Source: Devosia nitrariae
Lineage (GTDB): Bacteria > Pseudomonadota > Alphaproteobacteria > Rhizobiales > Devosiaceae
Assembly: GCF_030160115.1 (NCBI RefSeq)
Contig: NZ_BSNS01000020.1
Location: 186,001-250,000 of the forward strand
Reading direction: 5' to 3'
Length of the DNA stretch: 64,000 nucleotides
Shown: positions 35,878-49,809 of the stretch, one piece after another
Position numbering within the stretch: the first letter of the stretch is position 1
Layout of the letters: every line of letters begins with the position of its first letter
Translations under genes and position numbers: made by a program
Notes under the pieces: generated by a model
Databases searched by the model: none
What the model saw: only the letters and a program-made list of their open reading frames with translations
Told to the model about the DNA's origin: nothing

Positions 35878-37404
35878 ATGAAGAGAGCCCCATTTCCATC
35901 CATGAGCCGCCGCAGCTTCCTGGCAGGCTCGACCGCGCTCGGCGCTTTGGCGCTGACCGGCGCCGGCCGCGCGTTGGCCCAGGAGTTCGGCATTCCCGAA
36001 CCGATCGCGCCGATCTCCGCCGATGGTCCGTTCCGCTGGATCGACAGCGGCGACCAGAAGGCCGTGTTCTTCCGCGAGTTCTTTGCCCAGTATGCGCAGG
36101 AGCGTGGCATCGAGGTCGTCTATGACGGCCTGCCATGGAACGAGATCAACCAGGTTCTGCCGCTCGGCATCCGCAACAACACCGCCCAGGACGCCTTCTG
36201 CCTGCCGCTGAATATGCCGCCGGCTTATGCCGTCAACGAAGGCTGGGTCCAGCCGCTCGACGACCTGATCCCGGATATCGAGAGCTGGAAAGCAGGATTC
36301 CCCGACGGCGCGTTCCTCGACGGCTTGAACGTCTTCGATGGCAAGACCTATGGCCTGCCCTACACGTCGGCACGCGTCACCAGCGCCCATGTTCTCTATA
36401 ATCGCCAGTACCTCAACGATGCCGGCTTCGACCCCGAAGAGACGCCGCTGACTTGGGAGACCTTCCGCGAGGCTGCACGCAAGGTGACTGAGAACAATGC
36501 CGGTCGGGCTTATGGCTTGATCATGGGCGGCAATCAGGTGAACCGCTGGGCCGACATCACCCGTGCATTCGCCCAGATGGCGGGCCAGCCCTGCGGCGAT
36601 ACCTCAATCGGTCTCGGTATCGATTTCCGTACCGGTGAGGTTGTCTTCGACAGCGACGAATTCGTCGGTGCCGTCGAGCTGCTGCTGGCGATGAACACGG
36701 ACGGTTCGATCTTCCCGGGCATCATGAGCCTCAATGCGCCGCAGGCGCGTGCCATGATGCCGCAGGGTGCTGCAGGCCTCATCCTCCAGGGCCCATGGAA
36801 CGTGCCGCAATGGGAGCGCGAGAATCCGGACTTCGACTTCGGGCTCGCTCCGACGCCGGCGCCCGAAGGCACAACGGGTACCAATCTCATCGCCGGCGGT
36901 CTCGCCTCGCAGGCCAACACCATGTTCATCAACGCTAGGTCGAAGAACGCTCAGATCGCCGCTGACGTGTTCCACTACCTCGGCACCGAGCAGGGCCAGA
37001 TCCAGTGGGGCAACGTCGTCGGACCGTCCGATCCGCCGGTCTTCCCGGCAGCGGCGGCGCAGTCGCGCATGTCAGAACGTTCAAAGCGGGCGCTTGCCAT
37101 GTTTGAGGACCTGATCAAAGTTGGCCCCAATCCCTTTGCCCGCAATCCGGAACTGGCTGCCGTCGCCAGTGTCTACCAGGAGCCAACGCCGAGCCTGGCG
37201 CTGACCGTCCAGGGGCTGTTCACCGCCCAGGCGAGCGGTATCAGGGAGCAGTTGACGGCGCTGACCTCGGCCACCAATCAGGCGCTGGATGCCGCCTTCA
37301 AGACCGCGCAGGAAAGCGGGGCTCAGGTCAGCCGCGACGATCTCGTCTTTGGCAATTGGGATCCGAGCAGAGACTATGTCACTGCCGATTACCAGGCGCT
37401 CTAA
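35878..37404 (+). CDS. Sugar ABC transporter substrate-binding protein (sulfatase locus)
   Basis: A 508-residue family 1 solute-binding protein, longer than the 410-430 residues of the others here. The signal has a twin-arginine look: M-S-R-R-S-F-L-A-G followed by a hydrophobic stretch and A-L-A-Q at about residue 35, so export may be by Tat. GGAGAGGAA precedes the ATG. A strong hairpin follows the stop. The companion sulfatase and FGE suggest a sulfated oligosaccharide ligand, which is inference. Confidence 0.92.
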   Translation: MKRAPFPSMSRRSFLAGSTALGALALTGAGRALAQEFGIPEPIAPISADGPFRWIDSGDQKAVFFREFFAQYAQERGIEVVYDGLPWNEINQVLPLGIRNNTAQDAFCLPLNMPPAYAVNEGWVQPLDDLIPDIESWKAGFPDGAFLDGLNVFDGKTYGLPYTSARVTSAHVLYNRQYLNDAGFDPEETPLTWETFREAARKVTENNAGRAYGLIMGGNQVNRWADITRAFAQMAGQPCGDTSIGLGIDFRTGEVVFDSDEFVGAVELLLAMNTDGSIFPGIMSLNAPQARAMMPQGAAGLILQGPWNVPQWERENPDFDFGLAPTPAPEGTTGTNLIAGGLASQANTMFINARSKNAQIAADVFHYLGTEQGQIQWGNVVGPSDPPVFPAAAAQSRMSERSKRALAMFEDLIKVGPNPFARNPELAAVASVYQEPTPSLALTVQGLFTAQASGIREQLTALTSATNQALDAAFKTAQESGAQVSRDDLVFGNWDPSRDYVTADYQAL

Positions 37405-37421
37405 GCCTTCCTCCCAGGGAA

Positions 37422-37453
37422 ATGGCCTGTCCGCCGCTCGGCGGGCAGGCCAT
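37422..37453 (+). terminator. Hairpin between binding-protein and permease genes (sulfatase locus)
   Basis: A 15-base-pair stem (one G-U pair), arms ATGGCCTGTCCGCCG and CGGCGGGCAGGCCAT, with a two-base loop, 17 bases after the stop. No T tract. It is the strongest of the five equivalent hairpins. Confidence 0.75.
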
Positions 37454-37471
37454 GATGACAAGAGTTTCGCG

Positions 37472-38422
37472 ATGGCAACCACTTCCTCCACGGCCACGCG
37501 GCCGGCCTTTGCCGCGCGACTTTGGCAGAGCCGGATAGATTATCTGTTCCTTGTGCCGGGCATGCTGATCTTCGGCATGTTCATCCTCTATCCCCTGTTC
37601 GCCTCCCAATACTTCTCGCTGCTGCGCTGGTCGGGGTTTGACGCCAATCAGACATTCATCGGGCTGGCCAACTATGCCGAGCTGCTGACCGACAAGTATT
37701 TCTGGGATGCGTTCGGACGATCTTTCCTCTTCACATCGAGTACGGTGCCGATCCAGATGCTGGTGTCGCTCGTCTTCGCCATCATACTCAACGACAAGCT
37801 GCTGAGACTCTCGGCGCTCTTCCGCACACTCATCTTCCTGCCGGTCGTTACGCCCGTTGCCGTCATCGGCATTGTCATGAGCATTATCCTCAGCCCTTTC
37901 AACGGGCCGATCAACCTGGCCATGCTCGATCTGCAGCTCCTTGCCCGGCCGCTCGACTTCCTCGGCGATCCCAAGCTCGTGCTCTGGACCCTGGCCGCCA
38001 TCTATGTCTGGAAGTGGGTCGGGGTGACCATGGTCTATTGGCTGGCGGCGCTGCAGACCGTACCTGCCGAACTCTACGAGGCGGCAAGGTTAGATGGCGT
38101 CAAGAGCTGGCAGATGACCCTCTTCGTCGTCCTGCCCATGATCATGCCGTTCGCCATCGTCATTGCACTGATCTCGGCGATCAGCGCGCTCAACGTCTTC
38201 CCGCTGGTCCAGGCGATGACCCAGGGCGGGCCTTATTTCGCCTCGGAAGTCATGGAGGTCTACATCTTCCGCAACGCCTTTGCCACGGCCGGCGCGATCC
38301 CGCGCCTCGGCTATGCCAGTGCCGCAGGCGTTTTCTTCGGAGCTTCCATCATGGGCTTGACCATCCTGCAGATCCTGGCCGTCCGGCATTTGCGCAACCG
38401 GGAGAAGACCAATGGCCGCTGA
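37472..38422 (+). CDS. Sugar ABC transporter permease, MalF-like (sulfatase locus)
   Basis: A 316-residue CUT1 permease. The ATG giving M-A-T-T-S-S is chosen since the upstream part of the frame runs through the hairpin and the binding-protein gene. The first membrane segment is F-L-V-P-G-M-L-I-F-G-M-F near residue 28. The EAA loop reads E-A-A-R-L-D-G-V-K-S-W near residue 205. It overlaps the next permease by 11 bases. Confidence 0.91.
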   Translation: MATTSSTATRPAFAARLWQSRIDYLFLVPGMLIFGMFILYPLFASQYFSLLRWSGFDANQTFIGLANYAELLTDKYFWDAFGRSFLFTSSTVPIQMLVSLVFAIILNDKLLRLSALFRTLIFLPVVTPVAVIGIVMSIILSPFNGPINLAMLDLQLLARPLDFLGDPKLVLWTLAAIYVWKWVGVTMVYWLAALQTVPAELYEAARLDGVKSWQMTLFVVLPMIMPFAIVIALISAISALNVFPLVQAMTQGGPYFASEVMEVYIFRNAFATAGAIPRLGYASAAGVFFGASIMGLTILQILAVRHLRNREKTNGR

Positions 38423-39275
38423 GGCTGTCGAAGGCATCCGCCAGCCGCTTGTCACGCCGCGCGTCCGCCGCTGGCTGGTCTCGGCCGGGCTGGCGGCCGT
38501 GTGCTGCATCTGGATCTATCCCTTGTTGTGGATGGTCTCGGCGTCGCTCAAGTCCAACGCGATGATCTTCGCCAACGAGGGCCTGGTCCCCAGCCAGCCG
38601 ACCTTCGAGAACTATGTGAAGGCCTGGAACCAAGCCAACATCGGCGCCTATTTCTTCAACACGCTCTTTGTCACCGTCGGCTCGGTGGCGATCGTCACCA
38701 TCTCAACGGCCATGATGGGCTATGTGCTGGGACGCCGCCGGTTTCCCGGGCGCGGGCTGATTTTCGCCCTCATCATCTTCACGATCTTCGTGCCCCAGGG
38801 CTACACCATCATTCCCGTGTTCGATCTCCTGACACGCCTCGGGATCGGTCAATCGCTGTGGGGCGTGATGCTGGCGACCTCCGGTGGCTCGTTCGTCATC
38901 TTCGTGCTGCTCTTTGCCGGCTATTTCAGCCAGATGCCCAACGAGCTCGAGGAAGCCGCCAAGATGGACGGCGTCGGGTTCGTCAAGACCTTCTGGTACG
39001 TGATGCTCCCGCTCTCACGCCCGATCATCGTGACCGTCGTGGTCATGCAGACGCTTTATGCCTGGAACGACTTCCTGCTTCCCTTAGTCGTCACCCTCGC
39101 TAATCCCGCCATCCGTACCCTTTCGGTCGGGGTCTATGCCTTCAAGGGCGAGAACTTCGTCGACTGGGGCGGCATGACCGCGGCCTCCACCATCACCATC
39201 CTGCCGGTGGTGATCCTATTCCTCTTCCTCCAGCGCTACTTCATCGACGGGCTCGCGGGCGCCGTCAAAGGCTGA
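38412..39275 (+). CDS. Sugar ABC transporter permease, MalG-like (sulfatase locus)
   Basis: A 287-residue CUT1 permease with the EAA loop E-E-A-A-K-M-D-G-V-G-F near residue 183 and the family ending R-Y-F-I-D-G-L-A-G-A-V-K-G. It begins inside the previous permease and is followed 27 bases later by the ATPase. Confidence 0.93.
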   Translation: MAAEAVEGIRQPLVTPRVRRWLVSAGLAAVCCIWIYPLLWMVSASLKSNAMIFANEGLVPSQPTFENYVKAWNQANIGAYFFNTLFVTVGSVAIVTISTAMMGYVLGRRRFPGRGLIFALIIFTIFVPQGYTIIPVFDLLTRLGIGQSLWGVMLATSGGSFVIFVLLFAGYFSQMPNELEEAAKMDGVGFVKTFWYVMLPLSRPIIVTVVVMQTLYAWNDFLLPLVVTLANPAIRTLSVGVYAFKGENFVDWGGMTAASTITILPVVILFLFLQRYFIDGLAGAVKG

Positions 39276-39302
39276 CCGCGTCGTCGAATACGGAGATTCC
39301 CC

Positions 39303-40379
<1,077 letters not shown>

Positions 40380-40410
40380 ATTTGTCCCTTTAGCTCCAAG
40401 GTATCTGACC

Positions 40411-41952
40411 GTGCAGCCCAACATCCTCTTCATCATGTCGGACGATCACGCCGCCCAGGCGATTTCCGCCTATGGCAGCGGGCTCAACCACACGCCCAAC
40501 CTCGACCGGCTGGCCGAGGAGGGCATGCGGCTCGACAATTGCTACGTCACCAATTCGATCTGCACGCCGAGCCGCGCCGCCATCCTGACCGGCACCTACA
40601 ACCATGTGAACCAGGTCACCACCCTCGACACCCACATCGACAATCGCCTGCCCAATGTTGCCAAGCACCTGCGCCAGACCGGCTATCAGACGGCCATCTT
40701 CGGTAAATGGCATCTGGGCGAGGGCAGGGCGCACGAGCCGACAGGGTTTGATGAATGGGCGGTGGTGCCGGGGCAGGGACAATACTACGATCCGACCTTC
40801 ATCGACCGGAACGGTCCCAAGGTCCATCCGGGCTACGCCACCGATATCATCACCGATCTCAGCCTCGATTTCCTCGAGCGCCGCGACCGGTCCCGGCCGT
40901 TCTTCCTGATGTGCCACCACAAAGCGCCTCACCGCAACTTCGGCTGTCATCCCAAGCATGCCTCGCTCTACGAGAACGAGGACCTGCCTCTGCCCGAGAG
41001 CTTCAACGACGACTACGCCAACCGCGCCGCGGCCGCCGCGGCGGCCAAGATGCGCATCAAGTCGGACATGACCTATGACGACCTCGGCCTCGTGCAGCCC
41101 GAGGGCGGCAGCGAGGTCGGCAATCTGATGTTCCCCCATCCCATGGTCAACAACCGCAAGGTTCCTGAGCTCGAACCCGGCGACACGCTGACCCTGATCG
41201 ACGCTGCAACCGGCAAGAACTTCACCTTCACCGATCCAAGGGAACTCGCCGAGTTCAAATACCAGCGCTACATCAAACGGTACCTGCGCACTGTCGCATC
41301 GATCGACGAGAATGTCGGGCGCATGCTCGACTATCTCGACGAGGAGGGTTTGGCCGACAACACGATCGTCATCTACACCTCCGATCAGGGGTTCTTTCTC
41401 GGCGAGCACGGATGGTTCGACAAGCGCTTCATGTATGAGGAATCGCTGCGGATGCCGTTCCTGGTCCGCTATCCGAAAGCGATCGCGCCCGGGAGCGTTT
41501 CCGCCCGTATCGCCATGAATGTCGATTTCGCGCCGACCTTCCTCGACTATGCTGGCGCGCCCATTCCGAGCTACATGCAGGGCACCAGCATGCGACCACT
41601 GCTCGAAGACGCCGCCGGCGGCGACTGGCAGGATGTCGCCTATCACCGGTACTGGATGCACAAGGACTTCATCCACAACGCCTTTGCTCACTACGGCGTG
41701 CGCGACTCGCGCTACAAGCTCATCTACTGGTACAACGATCCCCTGGATCAGCTCGGCGCCTTTTCGGGCGAGGAGCCGCCCGAATGGGAGCTCTTCGATT
41801 GCCAGGAGGACCCGTTCGAGCTCCACAACCGCGCCGGCGATCCGGCCTACCGTGAGGTCTTCGTGCGCATGCTGGCAAAGCTGGACGCCAAAATGGCGGA
41901 AATCGGCGATCTGCCCGAGCACGACAGCCGGGTAGTGCTGGCCGGGGTTTAG
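40411..41952 (+). CDS. Type I sulfatase (third)
   Basis: A 513-residue sulfatase. The GTG giving V-Q-P-N-I-L-F-I-M-S-D-D-H is chosen: the family strand starts there and the upstream part of the open frame overlaps the ATPase gene. Asp11, Asp12 and His13 begin the metal site, Cys51 in C-T-P-S-R is the formylglycine precursor, and T-S-D-Q-G-F-F-L-G-E-H gives later ligands. No signal peptide is seen. The FGE gene follows within 12 bases, so enzyme and maturase are co-produced. A C-terminal region typical of the choline-sulfatase/heparan-sulfatase-like set is present, but the substrate is not assigned. Confidence 0.92.
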   Translation: MQPNILFIMSDDHAAQAISAYGSGLNHTPNLDRLAEEGMRLDNCYVTNSICTPSRAAILTGTYNHVNQVTTLDTHIDNRLPNVAKHLRQTGYQTAIFGKWHLGEGRAHEPTGFDEWAVVPGQGQYYDPTFIDRNGPKVHPGYATDIITDLSLDFLERRDRSRPFFLMCHHKAPHRNFGCHPKHASLYENEDLPLPESFNDDYANRAAAAAAAKMRIKSDMTYDDLGLVQPEGGSEVGNLMFPHPMVNNRKVPELEPGDTLTLIDAATGKNFTFTDPRELAEFKYQRYIKRYLRTVASIDENVGRMLDYLDEEGLADNTIVIYTSDQGFFLGEHGWFDKRFMYEESLRMPFLVRYPKAIAPGSVSARIAMNVDFAPTFLDYAGAPIPSYMQGTSMRPLLEDAAGGDWQDVAYHRYWMHKDFIHNAFAHYGVRDSRYKLIYWYNDPLDQLGAFSGEEPPEWELFDCQEDPFELHNRAGDPAYREVFVRMLAKLDAKMAEIGDLPEHDSRVVLAGV

Positions 41953-41964
41953 CTAGGAGTCCCA

Positions 41965-42894
41965 ATGTCCTGCTGTGCACCGTCGCGCGACGGCGAGACA
42001 ATTGACCGGCCTGCTACGGCCGCCACGGTCGTGCCCGGTTCAGTCGACGAGCCCGAGCGCGTCTTCTTTCCCGCCGCGCAGAGCTTTGTCGGGACCGATC
42101 GCCCTATGATCGAAGCTGATGGGGAAGGCCCGCGCCGACCGGTCCGACTGGCGGCCTTTCGGTTGGAAGCGACGACGGTGACCAATGCGCGCTTTGCCCG
42201 CTTCGTCGCCGAAACCGGTTACGTGACTGAAGCTGAACGCTTCGGCTGGGCACCGGTCTTCCGCGGCCTCTTGCCCAAGGAGAGCAATCTGCCTCCCTCG
42301 CAGGGGCCGGTGCCGTGGTGGGTCAAAGTCGATGGTGCCTGCTGGTCGGCGCCCGAGGGCCCCGGGTCGCACGTCAGCGATCGCATGGATCATCCGGTGG
42401 TTCAGGTCTCCTGGTCCGACGCCCGGGCGTTCGCCGCCTGGTGCGGCGGCCGCTTGCCGACTGAGGCCGAATGGGAGCTCGCCGCGCGCGGCGGGCTCGA
42501 GAACCCGCGCTTTCCTTGGGGCGACGCGGAGCCTGACGACGAAACCATCTATGCCAATATCTGGCAGGGAGTTTTCCCGCATACCAATACAGAGGTTGAC
42601 GGCTATCTCGGCACCAGCCCGGTCAAAGCTTTCGAGCCCAATGGCTCCGGCCTTTTCGGCATGGCCGGCAACGTCTGGGAGTGGACCGGCGATGCCTTCC
42701 GCATACGCTCGCTTTCGCGCCAGGCGAAGGCCCGCAATGACAATGCCCAGAGTACCCAGGAAAAGGTGATGAAGGGCGGCTCCTTCCTCTGCCACATCAG
42801 CTATTGCTACCGCTACCGCATCGCGGCCCGCTCCGCGCTAACCGCGGAATCCTGTGCGAGCAATACCGGCTTCCGCATTGCCTATGATGGGTGA
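41965..42894 (+). CDS. Formylglycine-generating enzyme (sulfatase-modifying factor)
   Basis: A 309-residue FGE/SUMF1-family protein. It oxidises the Cys of C-x-P-S-R in sulfatases to formylglycine. The copper-binding catalytic cysteines fit Cys276 and Cys281 in C-H-I-S-Y-C-Y-R-Y, with the same five-residue spacing as human Cys336 and Cys341. N-V-W-E-W-T-G-D and G-R-L-P-T-E-A-E-W-E are further family motifs. There is no signal peptide, so maturation is cytoplasmic. The N terminus M-S-C-C-A-P-S-R occurs in many bacterial members and resembles a C-x-P-S-R site itself. Confidence 0.94.
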   Translation: MSCCAPSRDGETIDRPATAATVVPGSVDEPERVFFPAAQSFVGTDRPMIEADGEGPRRPVRLAAFRLEATTVTNARFARFVAETGYVTEAERFGWAPVFRGLLPKESNLPPSQGPVPWWVKVDGACWSAPEGPGSHVSDRMDHPVVQVSWSDARAFAAWCGGRLPTEAEWELAARGGLENPRFPWGDAEPDDETIYANIWQGVFPHTNTEVDGYLGTSPVKAFEPNGSGLFGMAGNVWEWTGDAFRIRSLSRQAKARNDNAQSTQEKVMKGGSFLCHISYCYRYRIAARSALTAESCASNTGFRIAYDG

Positions 42895-42911
42895 GGGCCG
42901 TTCAGCCGCGA

Positions 42912-44820
<1,909 letters not shown>

Positions 44821-44837
44821 AAAAGTCTCCTATGAGG

Positions 44838-44846
44838 TATGACATA
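44838..44846. promoter_or_regulatory. TATGACATA palindrome before the mannonate dehydratase gene
   Basis: A perfect nine-base palindrome, 18 bases upstream of the mannonate dehydratase start. A close copy (TACGACATA) lies upstream of the GntR gene. Candidate operator for that regulator. Confidence 0.45.
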
Positions 44847-44885
44847 ATATGAATTCGGATAGGTGTCGAGCGCTGGAGATGGCGG

Positions 44886-45626
44886 TCAGCGCGCGAGGCG
44901 GCGATAACGCTTCTGGCTGCCCGTCAGGTGCTTGCGCATGGCAAGGCGTGCGCCTTCCGCATCCTGATCGGCGATCGCTTCGAGGATACGGTCGTGCTCT
45001 TCGAGAACGCCCAGCAAATACTGCTTGTCGTTGGCGCCGGGAAGCGTCGGGAACTGGCTGCGCGGAATAGCGCGCGGTCCGAAACGCGCAAGCGAATCGA
45101 CGAAATACCTGTTGTTTGTGGCCGTCGCGACGGACATGTGAAAGGCGAAATCGGCCTCGACCGTGGGCTGGCCGAGTTCGATCCATCTCGCCATCTCCTG
45201 ATTGGCGCTGCGTATGGCCTCTTCTTGTAGAGCGGACCGCCGATAGGCCGCGATTGCCGCCGCTTCCGCTTCGATCGCGATGCGGAATTCGAGCATTTCC
45301 AAGGTCTGCGGTATGTTCTGGATCTCGACGGGCGTCAGGGGCGCGGCCGCTGTCACAGACGGCTCGGTCACAAAGATACCCTTGCCCTGTATCGGCGCAA
45401 CAAGACCTGCGGCGCGCAGTTCGGTGATCGCTTCACGCACGACCGTGCGGCTCACCTCGAATCGTGCCTCGAGTTGAGGTTCGGTCGGCAGTTGCGCCCC
45501 TGCGGGCAGCACACCACTCTCGATCTGCCGGCGCAGATCGTCGACGACGTTCTGGGCGAGACGCGGTCGTCGCCGTGCCGCTGTTCGTTCCATGTCCCGT
45601 GACTCCGCTTGTGGCACTGATGTCAT
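44886..45626 (-). CDS. GntR-family regulator, FadR subfamily (uronate locus)
   Basis: A 246-residue regulator. The winged helix is near residues 20-90 (L-E-A-R-F-E-V-S-R-T-V-V-R-E-A-I), then an FCD domain with D-F-A-F-H-M-S-V and E-H-D-R-I metal-binding positions. FCD-GntR proteins such as UxuR/ExuR commonly respond to hexuronate intermediates, and this gene is next to the mannonate dehydratase and KdgD genes on the same strand. Control of those genes is the likely role. Confidence 0.9.
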   Translation of the reverse strand: MTSVPQAESRDMERTAARRRPRLAQNVVDDLRRQIESGVLPAGAQLPTEPQLEARFEVSRTVVREAITELRAAGLVAPIQGKGIFVTEPSVTAAAPLTPVEIQNIPQTLEMLEFRIAIEAEAAAIAAYRRSALQEEAIRSANQEMARWIELGQPTVEADFAFHMSVATATNNRYFVDSLARFGPRAIPRSQFPTLPGANDKQYLLGVLEEHDRILEAIADQDAEGARLAMRKHLTGSQKRYRRLAR

Positions 45627-45663
45627 GTTACAGCCGCTCTCACGATACGGCTAGTAAACATAA

Positions 45664-45672
45664 TACGACATA
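45664..45672. promoter_or_regulatory. TACGACATA site before the GntR gene
   Basis: A nine-base site differing at one position from the palindrome at 44838-44846, about 38 bases before the GntR start. It may be used for autoregulation. Confidence 0.4.
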
Positions 45673-45764
45673 TGGCTGGCAAGGAGTGAGACAAGGGGTA
45701 AACGCGGCCTGGCCCTGACGAAGCCAACTTCAGCGGAAATCGTCAGAGGAGCAGACCGCTGTAG

Positions 45765-46010
45765 CTACCAGGGATGTTCCTCGAGCTCGACGGTCTTATC
45801 GAGCGGCATGCCGAGCCTTTCATAGAAGGCACGGCGCATGCGGCGGTCCTTGTCCTGGACGAGCCAGGCGCGCCTTGCGACCTCCTCTTGCGGGATGACG
45901 ACGATGCCGTCGTCGTCGGCGATGATCCCGTCGCCCGGCCGCACGAGCACGCCGCCACAGTTGATCGGCTGGTTGACGGCGGCTCGTCGGCGCGATCGTC
46001 GACCGCTCAT
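45765..46010 (-). pseudogene. RraA-family C-terminal fragment
   Basis: A frame of 81 residues whose core reads N-Q-P-I-N-C-G-G-V-L-V-R-P-G-D-G-I-I-A-D and then D-G-I-V-V-I-P, the C-terminal half of RraA-like proteins (family includes hydroxy-oxo-acid aldolases). The N-terminal two-thirds, including the G-G-x(20)-R-D motif, are missing; the first residues are a basic run unrelated to the family. It is most likely a decayed gene. Intact relatives are often found in sugar-acid operons. Confidence 0.65.
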
Positions 46011-46100
46011 CCGACGCTGCCGACGCGCTGCTGATCGAGCACTTCGCCATCGGCGCGGACCTGCAGCGGCGCGCGGCGAGGCCAGGCTGAATACCCGCCG
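46011..46100 (-). pseudogene. Probable remnant of a short-chain dehydrogenase C terminus
   Basis: In the frame continuing past the ATPase stop the sequence reads I-S-V-D-G-G-Y-S-A-W-P, the usual last strand of short-chain dehydrogenases, then about 20 residues with no match. No upstream part exists because the ATPase gene occupies the space. With the RraA fragment this looks like a deletion scar. The evidence is one short motif. Confidence 0.4.
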
Positions 46101-47203
<1,103 letters not shown>

Positions 47204-47204
<1 letters not shown>

Positions 47205-49789
47205 CAGCTCACCGGCAGTTCGACGTCGCGGCCGGCTACGGCCGGAGGGGGAAGATCGATCTCGCGACCGTCGACCAGGACCTTCCGCGCCGCAAGGGTG
47301 CCTCCGAGGACTTCGAGGCTGATCTCGTCACCCGAGCGCGACAATGTGCCAAAGCCCGTGCCGGCCGACCAGAACAGCGTGAAGTCACCCTTCATTTTCG
47401 GCGCAAAGCTCAGCGTACCGGCGACGAGGTCGGCTGCAAGTCCGGAAAAGGCATTGACCAGCTGCCAGGCCGACATCGAGCGGGCGTAATAGGATCCGCA
47501 CTCGATGTCATTCCATGGATTGCGGCGGCTGCCGTCGTGCCGGTCGCGGGTGGCGCGTACGATCTCCACGCCTTCCTCGACCAGCCCGTTCATGATCATG
47601 TGGGAGGCCGACATGTATTCGACACCCGTCCACACCTCCTCGGCATAGGGCGCTGCGACCATCGGCTGCCGGATCCCTTCCGGATAAGTTGCGATCAGCA
47701 ACCCGCCCTCGTCTTCATAGGCGTAGTTGCGGCAGGGGTTGAAATGGTCGGCGAGCGAGGAACGGAAATTGTTCTCGTAGACCGAGCGCAGCGCCGTTGC
47801 GATCTTGGTCTTGTCGAGGAATTGCCCGATGCCGGCGACTTCGGCGTGCCATTGTCCCAGCATTTGGTCACTGATGCAGCCTTCGCCCATCTGGTACTTG
47901 AGTTCCCTGAACTCATCCGACCAATAGGTCTCCATGAACCCGTCGGCGAGTACGCCCGCCGCGCGGCCCGTATCGAACGGCGTCAGCACCGATTTGTCGG
48001 AAAGATCGATCTTTTGGAAGAACCAGCGGCCGTTGAAGAGCTCGGTGTCGATGTAACGGGCGCCAGCCTGGCCCATTTCGGCGGTCTTTTGCGAGAGCGC
48101 TTCGTCGCCGAGGGCCTTGGCCATGTCGGAGGCGGCGAGGAGCGCTGCCACATACATGGAGCCGAGCCATGAATTGGGGCCGAAAAGCTCCATGTCGAGC
48201 GTCTGGTGCTGTCGCCCGCTGAGGATCCCGGTCTGGTCGGGATCCCAGCGGTCAGGATTGTCCGGGCTCCACGCATATTCGATCGCTTTTTTGACCTTGG
48301 GCCAATAGCGCTCGAGCCATGCAGTGTCCCCCGACAGCTTCCAATCGCGATAGGTCTTGATGATGGCGCCGAAATGCCCGTCCGCGCACGGCCCGATGAC
48401 GTCGAAACCCGAGCCCAGAGGCAGCTTTTGGCGGAAGGTGAGGCCGCCCGTCGGCAGCATGTTGTAAGTGAATTCGGTCTCGCGCAGCGTCCGCTCAATC
48501 GCCGGAAACAGATGCGCCAGCGCCTGCTGGTAGTTCCAGACATGCGTACACGAGCCTTCGCATGAGCCGTCATGGGTATGTTGGCCCTCCCACGCCCAGA
48601 GCTCGCCACCCTCCAAGCGGATCACTGTGGCCGTGCGCAAAAGGGCGAGCGTCGAAGACGCAGCGTCCTTAACTTCCGGCGGCACACTGGTCCCGAAGAG
48701 GGCGTCGCGGAAGGCAAACGTGCCGCCCGCGAGGGGTTCCCACCGTTGCAACGCATCGGCTGCGCTTTGTGCGGAATCGACCCACTGCGTCGCATAATAG
48801 TTGGTCCAGCTCGGCGTTGGCCGATCGGGAACCACACCATCGGGCTTGGGGCGGTGGGCCCAGTAGATATCACCTTGGGGAAAGCTCCAGGAGATCACGA
48901 ACCGGACCTTGCGGCGGCCGCCCGCCTCTACTGTCAGGCGCGCGCCGAGCGTCCCGTGCTCGGGCTGCTGGCTCATGTGCCTCGAGGTGCGCGGTTGGTC
49001 GTAGTGCCGTTTCGGGAGCCGGCCCGGACGGGCGAATTCCTTCCAGTAGACGGCAAGGTCGTCGAACCACTGGCCGCGATAGTGATGGTCGGTGTGGTCG
49101 ACATCTTCGGCGTCGGTGGCGATGGAAAGGTTCCCGCGCTGAGTTTGCGGCAGGTCCATGTCCGACGAGGTAAGGAACAGCGTACTGATGCCGTCCTTCT
49201 GGCTGAAGGTGTGGATGCCGCTGTTGGCGCCGTGGTTTCCGAGCGTGGCGGCGAGCGTGTAGGTCAGCGCGTCGTCAGTCGTGTTGACGATCTCGAATTC
49301 GAGCATCGCCACCGGCATCGAGGAATCGCGATCGTTGTGCGGGATGAATGGTGAGAGCGCCGTCAGCCGCACTCCGCCCGGGAAACGCTCGTCGGCGAAA
49401 GTGAAGTCGGCGGTCGGAAAGCGTCCGAAGACCTCCACCGATTTGAAATGCGGCACGCCGACCAGTGTCTGCCGGTTGGCGCCGTGGCCGAAGCCGTCGA
49501 ACATCTTTCTTATGCCGGGCGCGCCGGACGGGTTGAGGTCGTAGGGGCCGTTGAGCACGCGTGCATCGACGAGTTCGCCGTTCCTTTCCGCCTTGATGGC
49601 GAAATGCGAATAGCCGTTATAGCCCTGTAGCGCCGGCCGGTTGCGGATCGACCAGTCGATCAACCGGCCCGAACCCGAGATCGAAAAGCCGCCCGAGCCG
49701 ATGCCGCCCAGCGGGAAGGCGAGATAGCGGGTGCGCTCGCCGGTGTAATGAAAGCGTGGTTCTATGGAGGCGAGGTCGTCCCAAAGCAT
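47204..49789 (-). CDS. GH116-family glycoside hydrolase (DUF608, GBA2-like)
   Basis: An 861-residue enzyme. The N-terminal domain (about 1-350, with L-A-F-P-L-G-G-I-G-S-G near residue 22) is the beta-sandwich of GBA2-type proteins. The catalytic (alpha/alpha)6 barrel follows, with L-W-A-W-E-G, C-T-H-V-W-N-Y and T-L-D-M-E-L-F-G-P-N-S-W. Characterised GH116 enzymes are retaining beta-glucosidases, xylosidases or glucosylceramidases. No signal peptide is seen. The ATG is preferred because AAGGA is upstream and the longer open frame runs into the permease gene. Which Glu and Asp are catalytic needs alignment. Confidence 0.85.
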
Positions 49790-49809
49790 GGAGAGCTGGT
49801 CCTTGAAAA

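Noticed and set aside
45640..46100. Insertion sequence as cause of the gene remnants
   Set aside because: No transposase fragment, terminal inverted repeats or target duplication could be found; a simple deletion explains the fragments.
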